Source: Corinectria fuckeliana
Lineage: Eukaryota > Ascomycota > Sordariomycetes > Hypocreales > Nectriaceae
NCBI GenBank assembly: GCA_019137255.1
Contig: WPDH01000092.1
Span: forward strand, 164,955-228,954
DNA: 64,000 nt
Reading direction: 5' to 3'
The notes beneath the pieces were generated by a model. The model saw only the letters and a list, made by a program, of their open reading frames with translations, was not told the origin of the DNA and ran no database searches. The translations under genes and the position numbers were made by a program. Numbering within the stretch: position 1 is the stretch's first letter; each line of letters begins with the position of its first letter. This document shows, piece by piece, positions 1 to 11,261 of this stretch.

Positions 1-189
1 GCGGACCTCATAGAGTTTGTTTAGGGCACCTTGGGCGAGAAAGACGACCTTTAAAGTCCCGGGATAGTTAAGCTTCTCAATAGCACGTTCGATAGCTTCG
101 AGGTCTGGTTCTCGGGTCCATCGCGGTTCGGCGGCGAGGAGCTTGTCAACCCATTCGAGTCCACTTAGATCTGGTTTGTCCAGCGACAT
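1..189 (-). CDS. Aminoglycoside phosphotransferase-like protein, N-terminal fragment
   Basis: Sixty-three codons are open from an ATG at 187-189 to the left edge of the window, so the gene is truncated by the window and not visibly broken. The N-terminus is a charged helix followed by a segment reading KVVFLAQGALNKLYEV. This resembles the glycine-rich first strand-loop of the fungal APH/choline-kinase-like phosphotransferase superfamily (protein-kinase fold), where an FxQGxxNKLY pattern is common. The catalytic loop and metal-binding residues would lie outside the window, so activity and substrate cannot be judged. The family assignment rests on this one motif. Any promoter would lie in the 1.6 kb gene-poor stretch to the right. 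Confidence 0.55.
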   Translation of the reverse strand, partial: MSLDKPDLSGLEWVDKLLAAEPRWTREPDLEAIERAIEKLNYPGTLKVVFLAQGALNKLYEVR

Positions 190-1811
190 TGTGTCGTTTG
201 AGGTAGGAGAGCGCTCGGTCCGCTAATTTGAGTGAAATGTAATCGTGCAAGGTTGATGTTAAAGTGATAACCGCTTTGTTGTGTGGGAGCCGTTTTCAAG
301 GGCGGCTATTTTTACAGCCACTCATGAGCGACGCGGATTAATCTTAATCCCGCTACTGGTCCAACGCTTTGTCATTTCACGTCAACTATTTCTGCCACCC
401 GGTTTCTCATGACCAAAGCCTAGCTACGGTGCCGAGGCGATATATAGAGACTTCCAATTCATTACTGTATTTTACTGTTAAACGTATATTACTTTTATCA
501 CAGCTTTTTTCTAGCTTGCAATAATCAGTGTATGAATATTATACTAAAAGCTATAATTATTTGTTAATTAACTATATACTTTTATTAAATAGTATGCCTT
601 TTTAGTAATAAAGAAATCAACAATAGAAAGCACCTTCTTCAATCTACCATACATGTCGTCCCTAGGCAAATTGCACTCCAGCCTCTATAGCTGGACTTTT
701 GATATCTAAAAGTTACGGCAAGGTCTTTGTCACGTTCAAGCGTTATGTCGAGTATCTTTCGAAGCTACTTGGGCCTCACCTTCGGGCCTTTGGCTGTGAT
801 TAGAAAAGCGATCACTGTTATCAGCTAGAAAAAAAACCGGGCAAAGGGTTAGGGTGTAACAGCACGGAAGATAGCCCGGAGTCACCAAAGATGTTGGCTG
901 CAAGATGAATGCATGGCCCACTCTGACTTATCACAAATAGCTTCGGATGTGAATCCAAATAGAGGGAATTTCGCCGCTCGGCGGACCCTTAATGAGTCTT
1001 GGAAGGCGGGTTCAATATCCCAAAATAGCTGAGCCAGGAATTTAACCGATGTGATCGGCGTGACTCGCCAACCTGCCTGGAGGGGATCGTGCAATGAAAC
1101 CTTGGTGCATCTGCCTGTTGGTCTGTTCCGACTACTAAACGATGTTTATCGTCAGTAACGTTTCATTTCTGTTCCGGTCTGACCCGCTGCTGTTGGCAGA
1201 GCTGTTCGGCAACGAGGCCGGGCTGAGCGACGCCGTTCTATCGAAGAGAAAAGACGTCCAACGTAGTGTCGAAACCTAGGCTTCTGTTGACATAAATTTC
1301 TAAGCGAGGTTGAGATCGATTGTATCATGAAATCAAGGTATGAGCCTTGTGAAGGTTATTTAGCTACTCTTAGTATTATAAGCCTATGCTGCTCAAAGGA
1401 TCCGCCATGGTGAATGAGTGACGATATCTCCGTAGATAAGATCTGCAGTAAGGTGGGAACCCCACATAGCGGCTTCCTGCATCTCGTGTAGGGGAGTTTT
1501 CATTTTGCAAGCGTCAGCGCCCTGTTAAGCTAAGTCATCAAGTAGAGGTTGCTGCCTGGAGTTCTCATGATATGAATCGTCATGTGGAATTTACCTGTGG
1601 TTTAGGCTTTAGTTAAGGTGCTCTTGCGATTGGTTGATTGTCGCTGGGTAAAGTCACATACCATTATGCACACGTTTGTGAAATCCAGGGATTAGGCAGA
1701 TATATTTGGCGTCATCTTCCATATTCTCGACTTGAGCCTAGATAATTACATTCGAAGAGCATTCACATCACAATTTCAGCCCCTATACAGGGCAGCGAAG
1801 AATAAAAAAAC
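190..1811. other. Gene-poor intergenic stretch
   Basis: No frame here resembles a protein I recognise. The part from about 450 to 640 is markedly AT-rich. A minus-strand frame at 882-1094 is open for about 70 codons but has no recognisable motif. Confidence 0.5.
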
Positions 1812-2669
1812 ATGCTGCGAGACCATGATCTTGCCAAGTCACCAGCGGTACTGGCGGACCTCGTCTGGACAAACACTGAGTCCAGCAACCCACCATTTAG
1901 GAGGACCTGGCAGGACCGTATCCGAGATGCCGTCTCCTACTGCGGCATAACCAGGGAACCACTATCAGCAGCCTGGCTATTTGATGGCCGGCCCTGTCGA
2001 GTACTGCTATGCGGCTTAGACTATGCTGGCAAGTCAACCCTGTTGGCAAACCAACTCTCCTCCTATGGAGGAAGAGACATCGCGACTAGCAGCCTTTACT
2101 ATGGACTACCAGTAGAGAGGCTTGCGTTCTCGTCCACGTTATTTATGACCTTGGAGGTTGGGTACCACTGCCCCCGCTACGTCACACGCTTGATCCAGGG
2201 CTGCGTTCGAGGCTGTACTGCGCTCGTGTGGGTTATGGATGCCTATGACAGGGACAGATTCCTTGAGGCCTTGCACGAGCTCCGTTGCCACATCTCAGAG
2301 GGAGCTGCTCCAAATCACGCACCGTTTCTGATACTCGCAAACAAGCAGCGCGGCCCAGAGAGCACGCTGACCCATAATAATGATAGGGGTTGATATCTAC
2401 CGAAGAATTCCTGATTAAAGCGCGACAAGTCTGTGGCTCTCTCATGGAAAGCCGACTATGGGTAAGAGCTTGAAACAGTGCCAACGGAATTGATAATTTG
2501 ATAATGAGGTGGTGCTAACGGTCATGTGCAGCATATTGCGGCGACCGATGCTATCACCGGCAAGGGGGTTATGGAAGCCTTCAGGTGGCTCAATGAGGCC
2601 ATAATGAATCCACAAGGATATCTCAAGAGCCAGGGGACGTGGAACGAGAAGTCGAAGAGCCCATGCTGA
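1812..2669 (+). pseudogene. Divergent ARF-family small GTPase, frameshifted
   Basis: The first exon carries an ARF/ARL-type P-loop (GLDYAGKST) near residue 69 after an unusually long N-terminal extension. An NKQ guanine-specificity motif follows at codons 177-179. The normal ARF switch II signature WDVGGQ reads LEVGYH, so the acidic residue, second glycine and catalytic glutamine have all changed. After NKQ the frame runs into a stop at 2391-2393, while the next frame continues with typical ARF C-terminal sequence. That part ends at a W codon, is spliced by a GTAAGA...CAG intron (2462-2531), and resumes with HIAATDAITGKGVMEAFRWL before a stop at 2667-2669. The simplest reading is a gene broken by a small indel near 2370-2390. 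Loss of switch II residues suggests it had diverged before that. A sequencing error cannot be excluded. Confidence 0.72.
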
Positions 2670-3464
2670 TACCTCCACCCTGTTTAATGCTCGGGCACCC
2701 AGCACATTTACTGTCCTGTTGGGACAGTAGCTGCAAGTGCATATTCTCCGGCACAACACTAGGATTATGCTTACAGCAGTTGAAAGTTATTGATTTTGGT
2801 CTTTACCACAATCTCGGGGGACATCCATTCGGCATCGTAAAACTCATCTGACGGTATGCATCAATTCTTCGAACGGGCTTCTTCGTGCCATCTGATCTAT
2901 AGTCCCACATCCCTTCAATGCCCACTAGACTTATAGTTCCTTACAGAGATGCGACTGGATGTCGTCGGACATTAGATGTATAGGAAAGGGTGGGCTACTA
3001 TCCGATAAATGAATTGGACGGGTAGAAACGTGGTAGTGCATAGGTGATGACATACTGGGATCGTGGTTAACTAAAATACAAAGAAGATGTGTTATCGGAT
3101 GCAGCTTAGACTCTTCTATTGATATTCCGTTAAACCTTCGATAATGATTAATATCAGCCTATAACTGTCATACTAGGATGAAAGTTTTCACCCCTTGTGG
3201 TCACAGCAGGGAAGTTATTTGCAACAAGCCGCGGTGTCCGTATAATCCAGGAACCGGCCCGAAAAGTCGTATCTAGAAAGTGGTTTCAGGGATTTAGTGG
3301 GCCTCTGCAGGAGCTCATTCCCCATGTCTAGAGTGTCTTATCGCATCATTAGGTATATATTACTGCCTTAACTCGCTCTTCTGGTTCGAAATCTGCTGAA
3401 TCAACATCCAAGGCTTCCCACTCATTGCGCTGAGACGACCGACGCCTAGAACCGACTCCCCAAC
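2670..3464. other. Intergenic stretch, nothing recognised
   Basis: Short frames only, none with a recognisable motif, between the ARF-like relic and the peptidase relic. Confidence 0.5.
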
Positions 3465-5814
3465 ATGACCTCCATCCCGCCTCAGCCGCTTCCCCGGCTG
3501 ATATCCGCCGAGGAGGTGATTCCCAAAGCGAAAAGGATCTTGGCACAATTTCGTGACGTTCCTAATTCGATTACCAAAACGTCGTCCCTTCAACCGCTTG
3601 TTTTGACAATGTGGTCAAACCACTAATCGACATGGGCAATCGCACCCAAGGCGACCTCCACGTCATGACGATGCTGCACTACGCCTCGCTAGACAAGGCA
3701 GCGAGGGAGTCATCTGACGAGGCCGTCAGGCTCATGAGTGAGTGCGACGCTGAATCCACCGCTAGAAAGGACTTCTTCGCGCTCATCAAAGCCGTCAAAG
3801 ACAAGGATGAGCCCTTGGACCTTGAGGCATCCAAGTACCTGGACAAGATGATCAGAGATTTCTCGCGCTGTGGGCACGGCGTGCTTGATGAGGGTGGAAT
3901 AAAGCGTTATCTAGATCGTCGAAATGAGACTGACAATCTGAGGCGCCAGTATAGTCGCAACGTTCGCGAAGATAGATAATGGGGGCATATGGTGCTCACT
4001 CGAAGCGCTCGACGGGTTATCTTCTCAAGACGTCTGTGGTTTTGAGAAGGGCACAAACCCCGATCAAGAGAGAATGAGGTTCGTCCGCCATCGAAGAGTC
4101 AATTTTGAAAGCATTATGAAACACGCCAGGAACCCTCTGATGCGCAAGAGGATGAACGTGTCCGATGCCTACAAGCTAACGGAGAATCTCGATTTGTACA
4201 AGGAGGTCCTCATAAGGCGAGGCGAAAATGCGCATCTGCTTGGCTATGGCGGCCATGCATCATTCAAGCTAGAGAATCGCGTTGCGAAAACAGCGGATTG
4301 GGTCATCAACTTCTTCAGCCAGCTCGCAGACGTGCTTTTTCCACAAGGCGAAAGCGAGATGCAATCATTGCTGGAAGTGAAAAAGAAGTATCTTACAGAG
4401 AACATCGACTATCCTCATGATCACCCAGACGCCATGCCCCCTTGGGACTACGCATTCTACAGTCGGATTGCTCTGGAAGCCTTTCAGGTGGATCACGTCA
4501 AGATATCTGAGTACCTTCCTCTGAGTCATACAGTCGCAGCAATGTTGGACCTGTTGACCGCTTGTCTCCAAATCCGGTTCGTTCCAGTCCCCTCGGAGGC
4601 TCTGGGTCGAGGCATGGAGTGTTTGGGACGAGAGGGAGGCGACAAAAGGCGAATTCGTTGGATATCTCTACATGGATCTACTATGGCGGCCGAACAAATA
4701 TCTAGGCGCACAAAATGTCAATCTTCAATGCGTAAGTTCTTCTGACTGATGACGATTATGAACAAGGTTATGATAGTAGGGTACCGGATAATGAGACTAA
4801 TCGATGTGACCGGAGTTATCTCAAAGATGATGGCACCAGAGTGTATCCTGCAACAATCCTCCTGTGCGGCTTTCCCCGCCAAATGGATTCAGATTGTGTT
4901 TTGCTTAAGCATCATGAAGTGGTCATTCTTTTTCACGGTAGAGACTCTCCCTAGTTGGTAAAATGACGTGAGACTTTGTTTCGCTAACTCAGATCGTCTA
5001 GACTTGGGCATGGAATACATGACCTCGTCTCTCGGACTTCATACGTTGCGTTCCACGGACACAGATCGCCTCCTGAGTTCGCGGAAGCTCCCAGCGTGAT
5101 GCTGGAGAATTGGTGCGGGATGGAGGACGGGTTCAAGCGCATTAGTTGCCATTTTACAAAACTTGGCCCTGAACTTTTGCAAAATTGGCAAAAGAATTAC
5201 CCTGGTGAAGAAGTACCGCCGGAACAGATCCCCGAAGAGCTATTAGATGGCCTTGTTCGTAGCCGGAAGCACAATAGAGCGCTGTGGTATCTGCGCTAGT
5301 TGTGGGTGTTTGTCTCAAGCGACAGGTTAGATGTGCCTGACCAGAGGTGCTGGACTGACATTGGCATCTAGGGCACTATCAAAATTTGATATAACTGTTC
5401 ATAATGTCCCGAGCCACGAAGAATGCTACAGCATTGACCCAGGAAGCATATACAACGACCTCATGGAGAAATACACCTTCTTACTGAACCCCGACCCTCA
5501 AGATCGCGGACACCTCCACACGGATTTCGGCCATCTTCTCTCTGGCTACGATGCAAGATACTATTCCTATTTGGCGTGAGACCTCATCGCTCGTGAATCC
5601 CATTCATTACACGCAAAAGCTGACCAGGCGTCTTGGGGCAGAGCACGTCTTTGCCGCGGACATTTTCCAGACGACATTTGCGAAGGATCCTAGCAGTCAG
5701 GTGGCCTGGGAAAAGTACTGCCGAGGAATTCTTGAATATGGTGAAAGCCGGGACGAGCTGGACATGCTGGAGGAGTTTCTTGGTCACCCCGTCAGTCCAA
5801 AGGCCTTATTTTAG
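3465..5814 (+). pseudogene. M3-family metallopeptidase (thimet oligopeptidase/MepB-like), decayed
   Basis: Successive frames carry the whole length of an M3 oligopeptidase in order: the N-terminal helical region (FDNVVKPLID, then the ARKDFF...FSRCGHG helices), the KHARNP segment, the VWDEREATKGEFVGYLYMDL region, the zinc site, MLENW after it, and the C-terminal HVFAADIFQ...RDELDMLEEFLG block. Lesions include a frame change near 3580, a tandem GATA duplication at about 3978 that shifts frame, a frame change near 4610, and a TAG in place of a probable Gln codon at about 5296. At the zinc site an intron interrupts HExxH; joining its GT-AG ends gives H-D-L-G-H, so the catalytic Glu appears replaced by Asp. 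The apparent break near 5575 is a normal GTGAGA...CAG intron. Intact relatives are soluble cytosolic or mitochondrial oligopeptidases. Confidence 0.85.
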
Positions 5815-6447
5815 AGTCTTAAACTGTAGTGCTTGCAACGTTTTTGGACCCCTCTAAAGTTCCACTACTTTTGGAGTCACCAGAGGCAACAAATGGTCAA
5901 ACACAATTAAATATTTGTTGCGTGGTCGATGGATGTGTTAAATACCGATAATGGACTGCTAAAGATGGGTTAGAAGTAGCAATGCATAAGCAAACGATCC
6001 CAATGTATCTTCCGCGCCGCTGTCGCCTAAGCTCGGTCTCTCCTTTGAAAGACTCAGGAAGGGCTCTAGTTTCGTACTGCAGTGGGTGATTGGAAGTCAT
6101 CTTCGGCAGAAGAACTACAGGGAGTCGACCAGAAAGCGTTTTCCTTGCACCACATTGGAAGCAAGCTAAACAAACATCGACACAACTGAGCAAAGACAAT
6201 TAGAATATCACCAAATAGGTCGCAGTGCCTATATACCCATTCGGCCTCTGCTATGAAATAAGTTGCCTTATGCGGACTTCTCTTAACCAATACAGTTATC
6301 AACATCGACAGAATCAGGGCACAACTAGAGCTCACTAAAAGGTCATCTCATCTCAAGTGCTAATCGTCTAGGAGGAAGGTGGGTTCCGTATCGTGCAAGA
6401 GCTCAATTTTCGAGTAATTTGGTGCCAACCACTCGCAAATCTCAGTA
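5815..6447. other. Intergenic stretch
   Basis: A minus-strand frame at 6066-6335 is open with a hydrophobic first third, but I recognise no family. It lies beyond the 3' end of the dehydrogenase gene. Confidence 0.4.
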
Positions 6448-7399
6448 TCAGACATTCATCTTCGCCATGGCCTCCTCCGCTTCTTGCTTCCACTCCTCGC
6501 GCCACCTCGTGAGCGGAGGCCGTCTTTCAACGATGTCGCCCATAGTCCACAGCATACGCTTTTTGTCCGTTTCCTCGGAGACATCATTGTCGGGACATAT
6601 CACGTAGAATTCATCCTCTCCCATCTTTTCATAAAGATACGCCACAACTTGGTCGGGCGTCCAAGCTCCGGCAGGCTTTTCCTTGGCTTGGTTTGCGCCA
6701 GTCTATTCAGATATGAGTAAAATATTGTAGACTTATTCATGGCAATATGATTGTGCACTTACCAAACCGGTATGGGTCCAGCCCGGGACGAGAAGATGCA
6801 CGCTTGTGGTTGTATCCTTGAGGTCCCAGCTCAAATGTTCAGCCAGAGATTTCACTGCAGCCTTGGAGGCATTGTATGCTGCGTTGCCGGGAGGATTTGT
6901 GATGCCTTGTTTACTTCCGGTAATGACAATGCTGGTGGGCTTTGACGCGGCGGCGCTCTGGACCAGAGGGAGAAACGTATTGATCCCATTAATCACGCCG
7001 AAGAGGTTGGTCTCGAGCGTCTTCTTTTGTCAGTCTATGGGACGGTTTCGGGACCAGACAACTGACCTCGCGAAAATACTCTTCGTCACCCCAGCTACCC
7101 TTGAGGCCCCTCCCAGCGTTTAGAACCAAGAGCTCTATGCTTCCAAACTTGTCGATTGCAACATCCTTCAGCGTTTGCCATTCTGAAGTCACAGATACGT
7201 CCGTCTTAGAAAAGACAGCACTAGAATCGTCCGGGAAGTGGTCTTGCTTTAAGACATCGAGAGCCTTGTCGTCGACATCAACAAGCACAGTATTCATGCC
7301 TTTGCTCCGACATAATTTGGCAATCGCGAGTCCAATACCGGATCCGGCGCCGGTGATTAGCGCAGTAGAGCCAGGGCTGAAAACCGCTGTGGGGGACAT
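6448..7399 (-). CDS. Short-chain dehydrogenase/reductase (SDR), intact
   Basis: Three exons (7067-7399, 6763-7023, 6448-6702) join in frame to 282 residues. Both introns have GT...AG ends on the minus strand (43 and 60 bases). The product shows the classical SDR Rossmann signature TGAGSGIG near residue 17, an NAG motif near residue 94, a Ser in the IVITGS strand and the catalytic YNASK near residue 165. It is expected to be a soluble NAD(P)-dependent oxidoreductase; the substrate is not deducible. Length matches classical SDRs. It reads away from the transposon and P450 to the right and could be an outlying member of the biosynthetic group, though about 3.8 kb including a transposon separate it from the P450. 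No disrupting mutation was found. Confidence 0.92.
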
Positions 7400-8430
7400 T
7401 ATGATGATGCTTAATGACGCGATTCTACCAAGTCACTTGTGTAATAATGAGGCTTGAGGAGATTACAGGAATTTTTCTTGAGGCGGGGAAGTCGGAATAT
7501 TTGTCATCACATCGGCCGTAACGGACTTAAGCTACTATCTCCAGCATTGTTGATGTGGAGAAACATCCATAGCTGAAAGCCTTGTTCATTATGATAGAGC
7601 AAGATCAGATACAGGCCCGGCCAAGTTGAAGGTTGTTGTCTTGCCTTGCTGATAGTTGGCTCGAACCAGCGGGTTTAGCTCCAGGTATTTGACCAAGCCA
7701 CGTCCGTCCTCCATGTCGCGCTTGTGCAGAAGCTGAGGTACTTACTTACTGGAGAGCCGGGTTTCCTATCCATGCCTCTTTTCCGATACGCTTGTAGCCC
7801 AGCGGGGGTTGGGAAACTAACAGACCGGTGGTGAGACTAAACATCTTTAATATACTCGGTACGGATTGCCTCTGGGCTTTTCTCCTTGATCACTTTGCTG
7901 TGTCTACTATCCCTGCGTTGTGATCTACTCCAATAACTGGCGTCCGCTGCTACGCTACGCGGACACACCGGAAGTCAACAAGGGAGCAGCAGATAGATTG
8001 CATCTGCTGAGAAGCTGTACGTACTGTATCTCAGCTTCACATGACTGGAAAAGCGAAGGCAATTAAACTCAGCAAATGATATTAAAAGCGCCCGGCTATG
8101 CGGACTGTCCGAATGTGGTCGTTTCCCATGGTCGTTGGACAGTATCGCCTCCACTGTCACCAGTGGCTTTGTGGCAATTACTGGCTGACTTGAAAGGGCT
8201 GCCCCCCTGCGCCAGCTGCCCCCCCTCGCTAAACGCGGCCACTGAAGCACTGGAACTGATAGTCCAGCCGCCACTACCACCAGTATCACTAGGTAGTGCC
8301 AACTATTGCCAGTAGCTGTGGTACGAGACGAGGCTCTCTAGCTATCATGGGTCTGTAACTGAGATAAAGGGGATCAGGGAGTGTTTATGTTCAGTCGAAG
8401 GCCGCAATCAACTGACGGCCGCCTCTAAAG
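7400..8430. other. Intergenic stretch with an unexplained open minus-strand segment
   Basis: On the minus strand about 50 codons ending near 7590 read like ordinary protein (HKRDMEDGRGLVKYLEL, then QQGKTTTFNLAGPV), without a convincing start or known family. It may be an exon of a lost gene. The rest, including open frames at 7975-8315, shows nothing I recognise. Confidence 0.3.
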
Positions 8431-8757
8431 ATGTCAGGTCAGGGACCGTACAACATGCTGCGGATACGGGACAGCATTCTTGGCTCTCCTCCAAGACCCG
8501 TCTACGAACGATTAGGACCGCGGGCAACTCACAACAACTCCGTTTTCCCAGGCGAAGATGGTAAGTTCATAGATGCGAGTAACGAGATGCCAGCGCGCGG
8601 TGATGTAGCCAGCTACAAATATGGCGAGCGTGAGGACGGCGAAGGGTGCATAGAGCGCTACTCTCGTGGCAGGACATGGACATGCCAAGCCTTCGGAAGG
8701 TCTGCTCCCGAGTCTAATCTAGCATTTGCCACATCCGTGGATGGTGTCCACGATTAA
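8431..8757 (+). CDS. Hypothetical small protein (108 codons)
   Basis: A single uninterrupted frame from an ATG. The product is hydrophilic and rich in Gly, Arg and Glu, with no signal peptide, membrane segment or motif that I recognise. It stands alone between the SDR and the transposon. Codon content is unremarkable, and a chance open frame is a real possibility. Confidence 0.2.
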   Translation: MSGQGPYNMLRIRDSILGSPPRPVYERLGPRATHNNSVFPGEDGKFIDASNEMPARGDVASYKYGEREDGEGCIERYSRGRTWTCQAFGRSAPESNLAFATSVDGVHD

Positions 8758-9705
8758 CAGATTTAGACACTTCTCAGGTCATCACACGCAGAACCTTTGT
8801 CGCTGGCCCCATGTCGAGACACATCCCCCGGCTACGCAGGCTGCAGGCTGCAGGCATTGTTCAGCCAGCACAGTGATACAACGTTGAGGGTCTTGAAAGT
8901 GGCTCTTTTGGTTAGCAAGGACTTGTTCTGCAACGTTACCTTAGGTATACTCGCAGAGTGACCAATTATTCGCGTGATCCCGTGCATCTCTCCCGCAGAT
9001 TGATACGTGGAGCAGCATCGTAACCGGGACTATGGCGGGAGGTGCTGCAACGATAAGTGTACCGGAAATGGCATCATTCAGCCCGTCCTATTCTTTCGGG
9101 CTTGGCAATGGAAGGCCTCAGTACCATGTGTGAAACTCCAAGAGGATCTCAGGAAAGCCAAGCATCTTGAACTTCAATTTAATGAGCTGCATGCTCTGAG
9201 TTCTAATGTTTTGCGGATTGATTGGCTGAGGATAGTTTCCCCTTTCCCCTTACCTTTCTACCTATTCTAGTCTTCTTTGGTTAATTTCATTAGGGAAAGT
9301 CAAAAGAGGTACAATCCCCCTATGAATCGACATGAATAAAGGAGGGGCTCCTTACCGATAGCAAGTCTTCTTTGCCTTTAGAGTGCTATGGTACCTATCT
9401 TGGCGTCTTCGCATGTTGGACTTGCATGATGCATGATTTATATTCATGTGTACATAGGGCATATATAGAACTATCTGAGATAATGGGATGTGCGTTGTAA
9501 TCTGGTTTGTAATCAATGTTCCCAAGTAGTATCCTCCAACCCGGAATGCTACCCCTCTTACATGTATGATTCACTGAATCGGGTGTGCTGGAGGAAGATC
9601 TTTAGCCATTCTGATCGACGACTTGCCCGGCTGCGCCATGGTTATCCTCCTCCATCCACACCGGGAACCGAGAACTGAGAGTTGACCGAGTTGTCGCTTG
9701 GCTGA
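8758..9705. other. Intergenic stretch before the transposon
   Basis: No recognisable coding sequence. Open frames at 9007-9270 and 9490-9678 have no supporting motif. Confidence 0.4.
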
Positions 9706-9707
9706 TA

Positions 9708-9733
9708 CAGTCCCGTGCAAAAGTTCCGACAGT
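9708..9733 (+). repeat. Left terminal inverted repeat of the Tc1-type element
   Basis: Starts CAGTCCCGTGCAAAAGTTCC directly after TA. It pairs with the right end except for the three or four bases after CAGT. Confidence 0.88.
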
Positions 9734-9865
9734 CCCCAGATCCACCCAAATTTCTTCAATTATCACATAATCTTTGATCAGCCTTCACGCATTCAAATAA
9801 TATCACATTAAATTAAAAGCTTGATGATCTTGAACCCTAGCGACCAGAGATAATAATGATATATA

Positions 9866-10980
9866 TCAATACTTAGTATACCACCCCTCTGCGTCAATAA
9901 CCGCCTGCATCCGGCGGGGCATTGAATTCAGCAGATTTTCAAGCACCTCATCTTCAATCTCATGCCAAAGCTCCTTTGCGCACTCAATTAAACGTTCCTT
10001 AGCAGCCAGATTCTTCGGAAGCTCTACAAGATCCGGATATCTAGCACAGATCCGTTCTTTTAGGATTGCCCATAGATTCTCAATCGGATTAAGATCAGGT
10101 GAATAGGGGGGCCAATTCACAAGTGTGATACCCTCACGTGTAGTGTACTGACGTAGCCACCACTGGACCAAATGACTTTTAAACGTAGGTCCGTTATCAT
10201 GTTGAAATACCATTCCTTCCTCGATAATTTCTGGAAGATGTTCTTGAAGGCAGGCCAAGATAACCCGGCTAGTAACACCATTGCGTAGCGCTTGAGGGTC
10301 CCCATCTAAGCAGACCAAATCAATAGCCCTATCGAGAGTAAAGGCACTAAAGAACATCTGCGAATGCCTTAGTGGCTTCCTACGAGGCTGTACGTTCTTT
10401 TTGGCGAGTCTCTCGCCCTAATTGCGGTCAGAAAAGTGATCTAAAGACAGAGTATTCAACTTACATATTTCGTAAAAGCCCAGTGCCTTCTTTCGCCGTC
10501 ACCACGATCAATTGAGACCTCATCAGAGAAAATCCAAGTATGCCAAAAGCTAGCATGTTCATTGACATATGTCTGTGCAAAAATTAGGCGCTTTGCGGCT
10601 GTTACTTCGCTGAGAAAAGGGCGTCTGCTTGCAAGGTGGTGTTGGACGCCTTTCTTAATCAACCATCATGTTAAAGTCGTTCTGTGGCAAAGAGCACCAC
10701 TCTCACGAAGAAGCCGGCTAGCTGTAATAAAAGGGTCTTAATCAATGATTCGAAGGATATGACTTTTATCCCTATCAGTAAGGATGGTTGGCCGCCCAGA
10801 GCGTGGAAGACTCTTTGCGCTGTTTTGGTGCTTATACCGACAGACGATGCCAAATATTGCATGCTTTGTAACTCCCTCCTGAGCTGCGATTAAATCAAGA
10901 GAAACACTAGATTTGTGTATTATTATAATCTTCGTCCTCTTGTGAGGACTATAATGTGTTTTTGGATGCACTGGAGACAT
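9866..10980 (-). pseudogene. Tc1/mariner transposase with two in-frame stops
   Basis: Exon 1 (10465-10980) and exon 2 (9866-10417) join across a GTAAGT...TTAG intron. They give one continuous frame of about 355 codons interrupted by two stops. Visible parts are the N-terminal helix-turn-helix region, SGRPTILTDRD, the first catalytic Asp in IFSDE, the second in FQHDNGP, and the distal Glu in LNPIENLW. Thirty-eight residues lie between the second Asp and that Glu, more than the 34 of classical Tc1. The stops are TAA after HILRIID and TGA before WLIKKG. Reverted as CAA and CGA they restore family-like sequence, so both fit C-to-T transitions. The element cannot make full-length transposase unless these stops are misreads. 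Confidence 0.88.
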
Positions 10981-11069
10981 AATGTTATTGAATTATTACA
11001 AGTTGAAGTTATTGAGGCTACATAGCTGTGTCGAAGTTACGGTGTAGGAGCGGGGAAATCCGGAAAAAT

Positions 11070-11094
11070 TGTCGGAACTTTTGCACGCCCACTG
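11070..11094 (-). repeat. Right terminal inverted repeat of the Tc1-type element
   Basis: The reverse complement starts CAGTGGGCGTGCAAAAGTTC, matching the left end with one extra base after CAGT, and is followed by TA. Confidence 0.88.
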
Positions 11095-11130
11095 TATGTG
11101 GGATTTGTCTGTAGAGTCGTGGCCGAATAA

Positions 11131-11140
11131 CTTATATATC
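11131..11140 (+). promoter_or_regulatory. TATA-like box of the P450 gene
   Basis: CTTATATATC lies about 125 bases upstream of the ATG at 11262, in the only short interval between the transposon end and the gene. Confidence 0.45.
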
Positions 11141-11261
11141 CCCACATCTCCCTCCCTTTCCCTAATGCTATGAAATCAATCCCAGCACCGTATTGAAAAC
11201 CTGGAGAACCAGAGACGCACCATCTATCCTATTTTGTCACCATATAACCACGAGCCTCATC

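Larger units (their letters stand above)
9708..11094. mobile_element. Tc1/mariner-type DNA transposon, complete ends
   Basis: The element is about 1.39 kb and is bounded by inverted repeats of about 25 bases sharing the core GTGCAAAAGTTCCGACA. It is flanked on both sides by TA (9706-9707 and 11095-11096), the target duplication expected for the Tc1/mariner superfamily. It contains one minus-strand transposase gene, which is disrupted. The right end lies about 170 bases upstream of the P450 start codon and about 37 bases from that gene's TATA-like box. Confidence 0.92.

Noticed and set aside
840..865. GGGTTAGGGT resembling a telomere repeat
   Set aside because: Only about one and a half units, not a tandem array.
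882..1094. A 70-codon minus-strand frame with ordinary amino acid composition
   Set aside because: No recognised family, no splice context and no neighbour that would support it.
5551..5600. An apparent frameshift at GYDARYYSYLA in the M3 relic
   Set aside because: A GTGAGA...CAG intron joins YSYLA to RLGAEHVFAADIF in frame, so it is not a lesion.
7975..8315. Three overlapping open frames on both strands
   Set aside because: Composition bias from short repeated words; no protein family resemblance in any of them.
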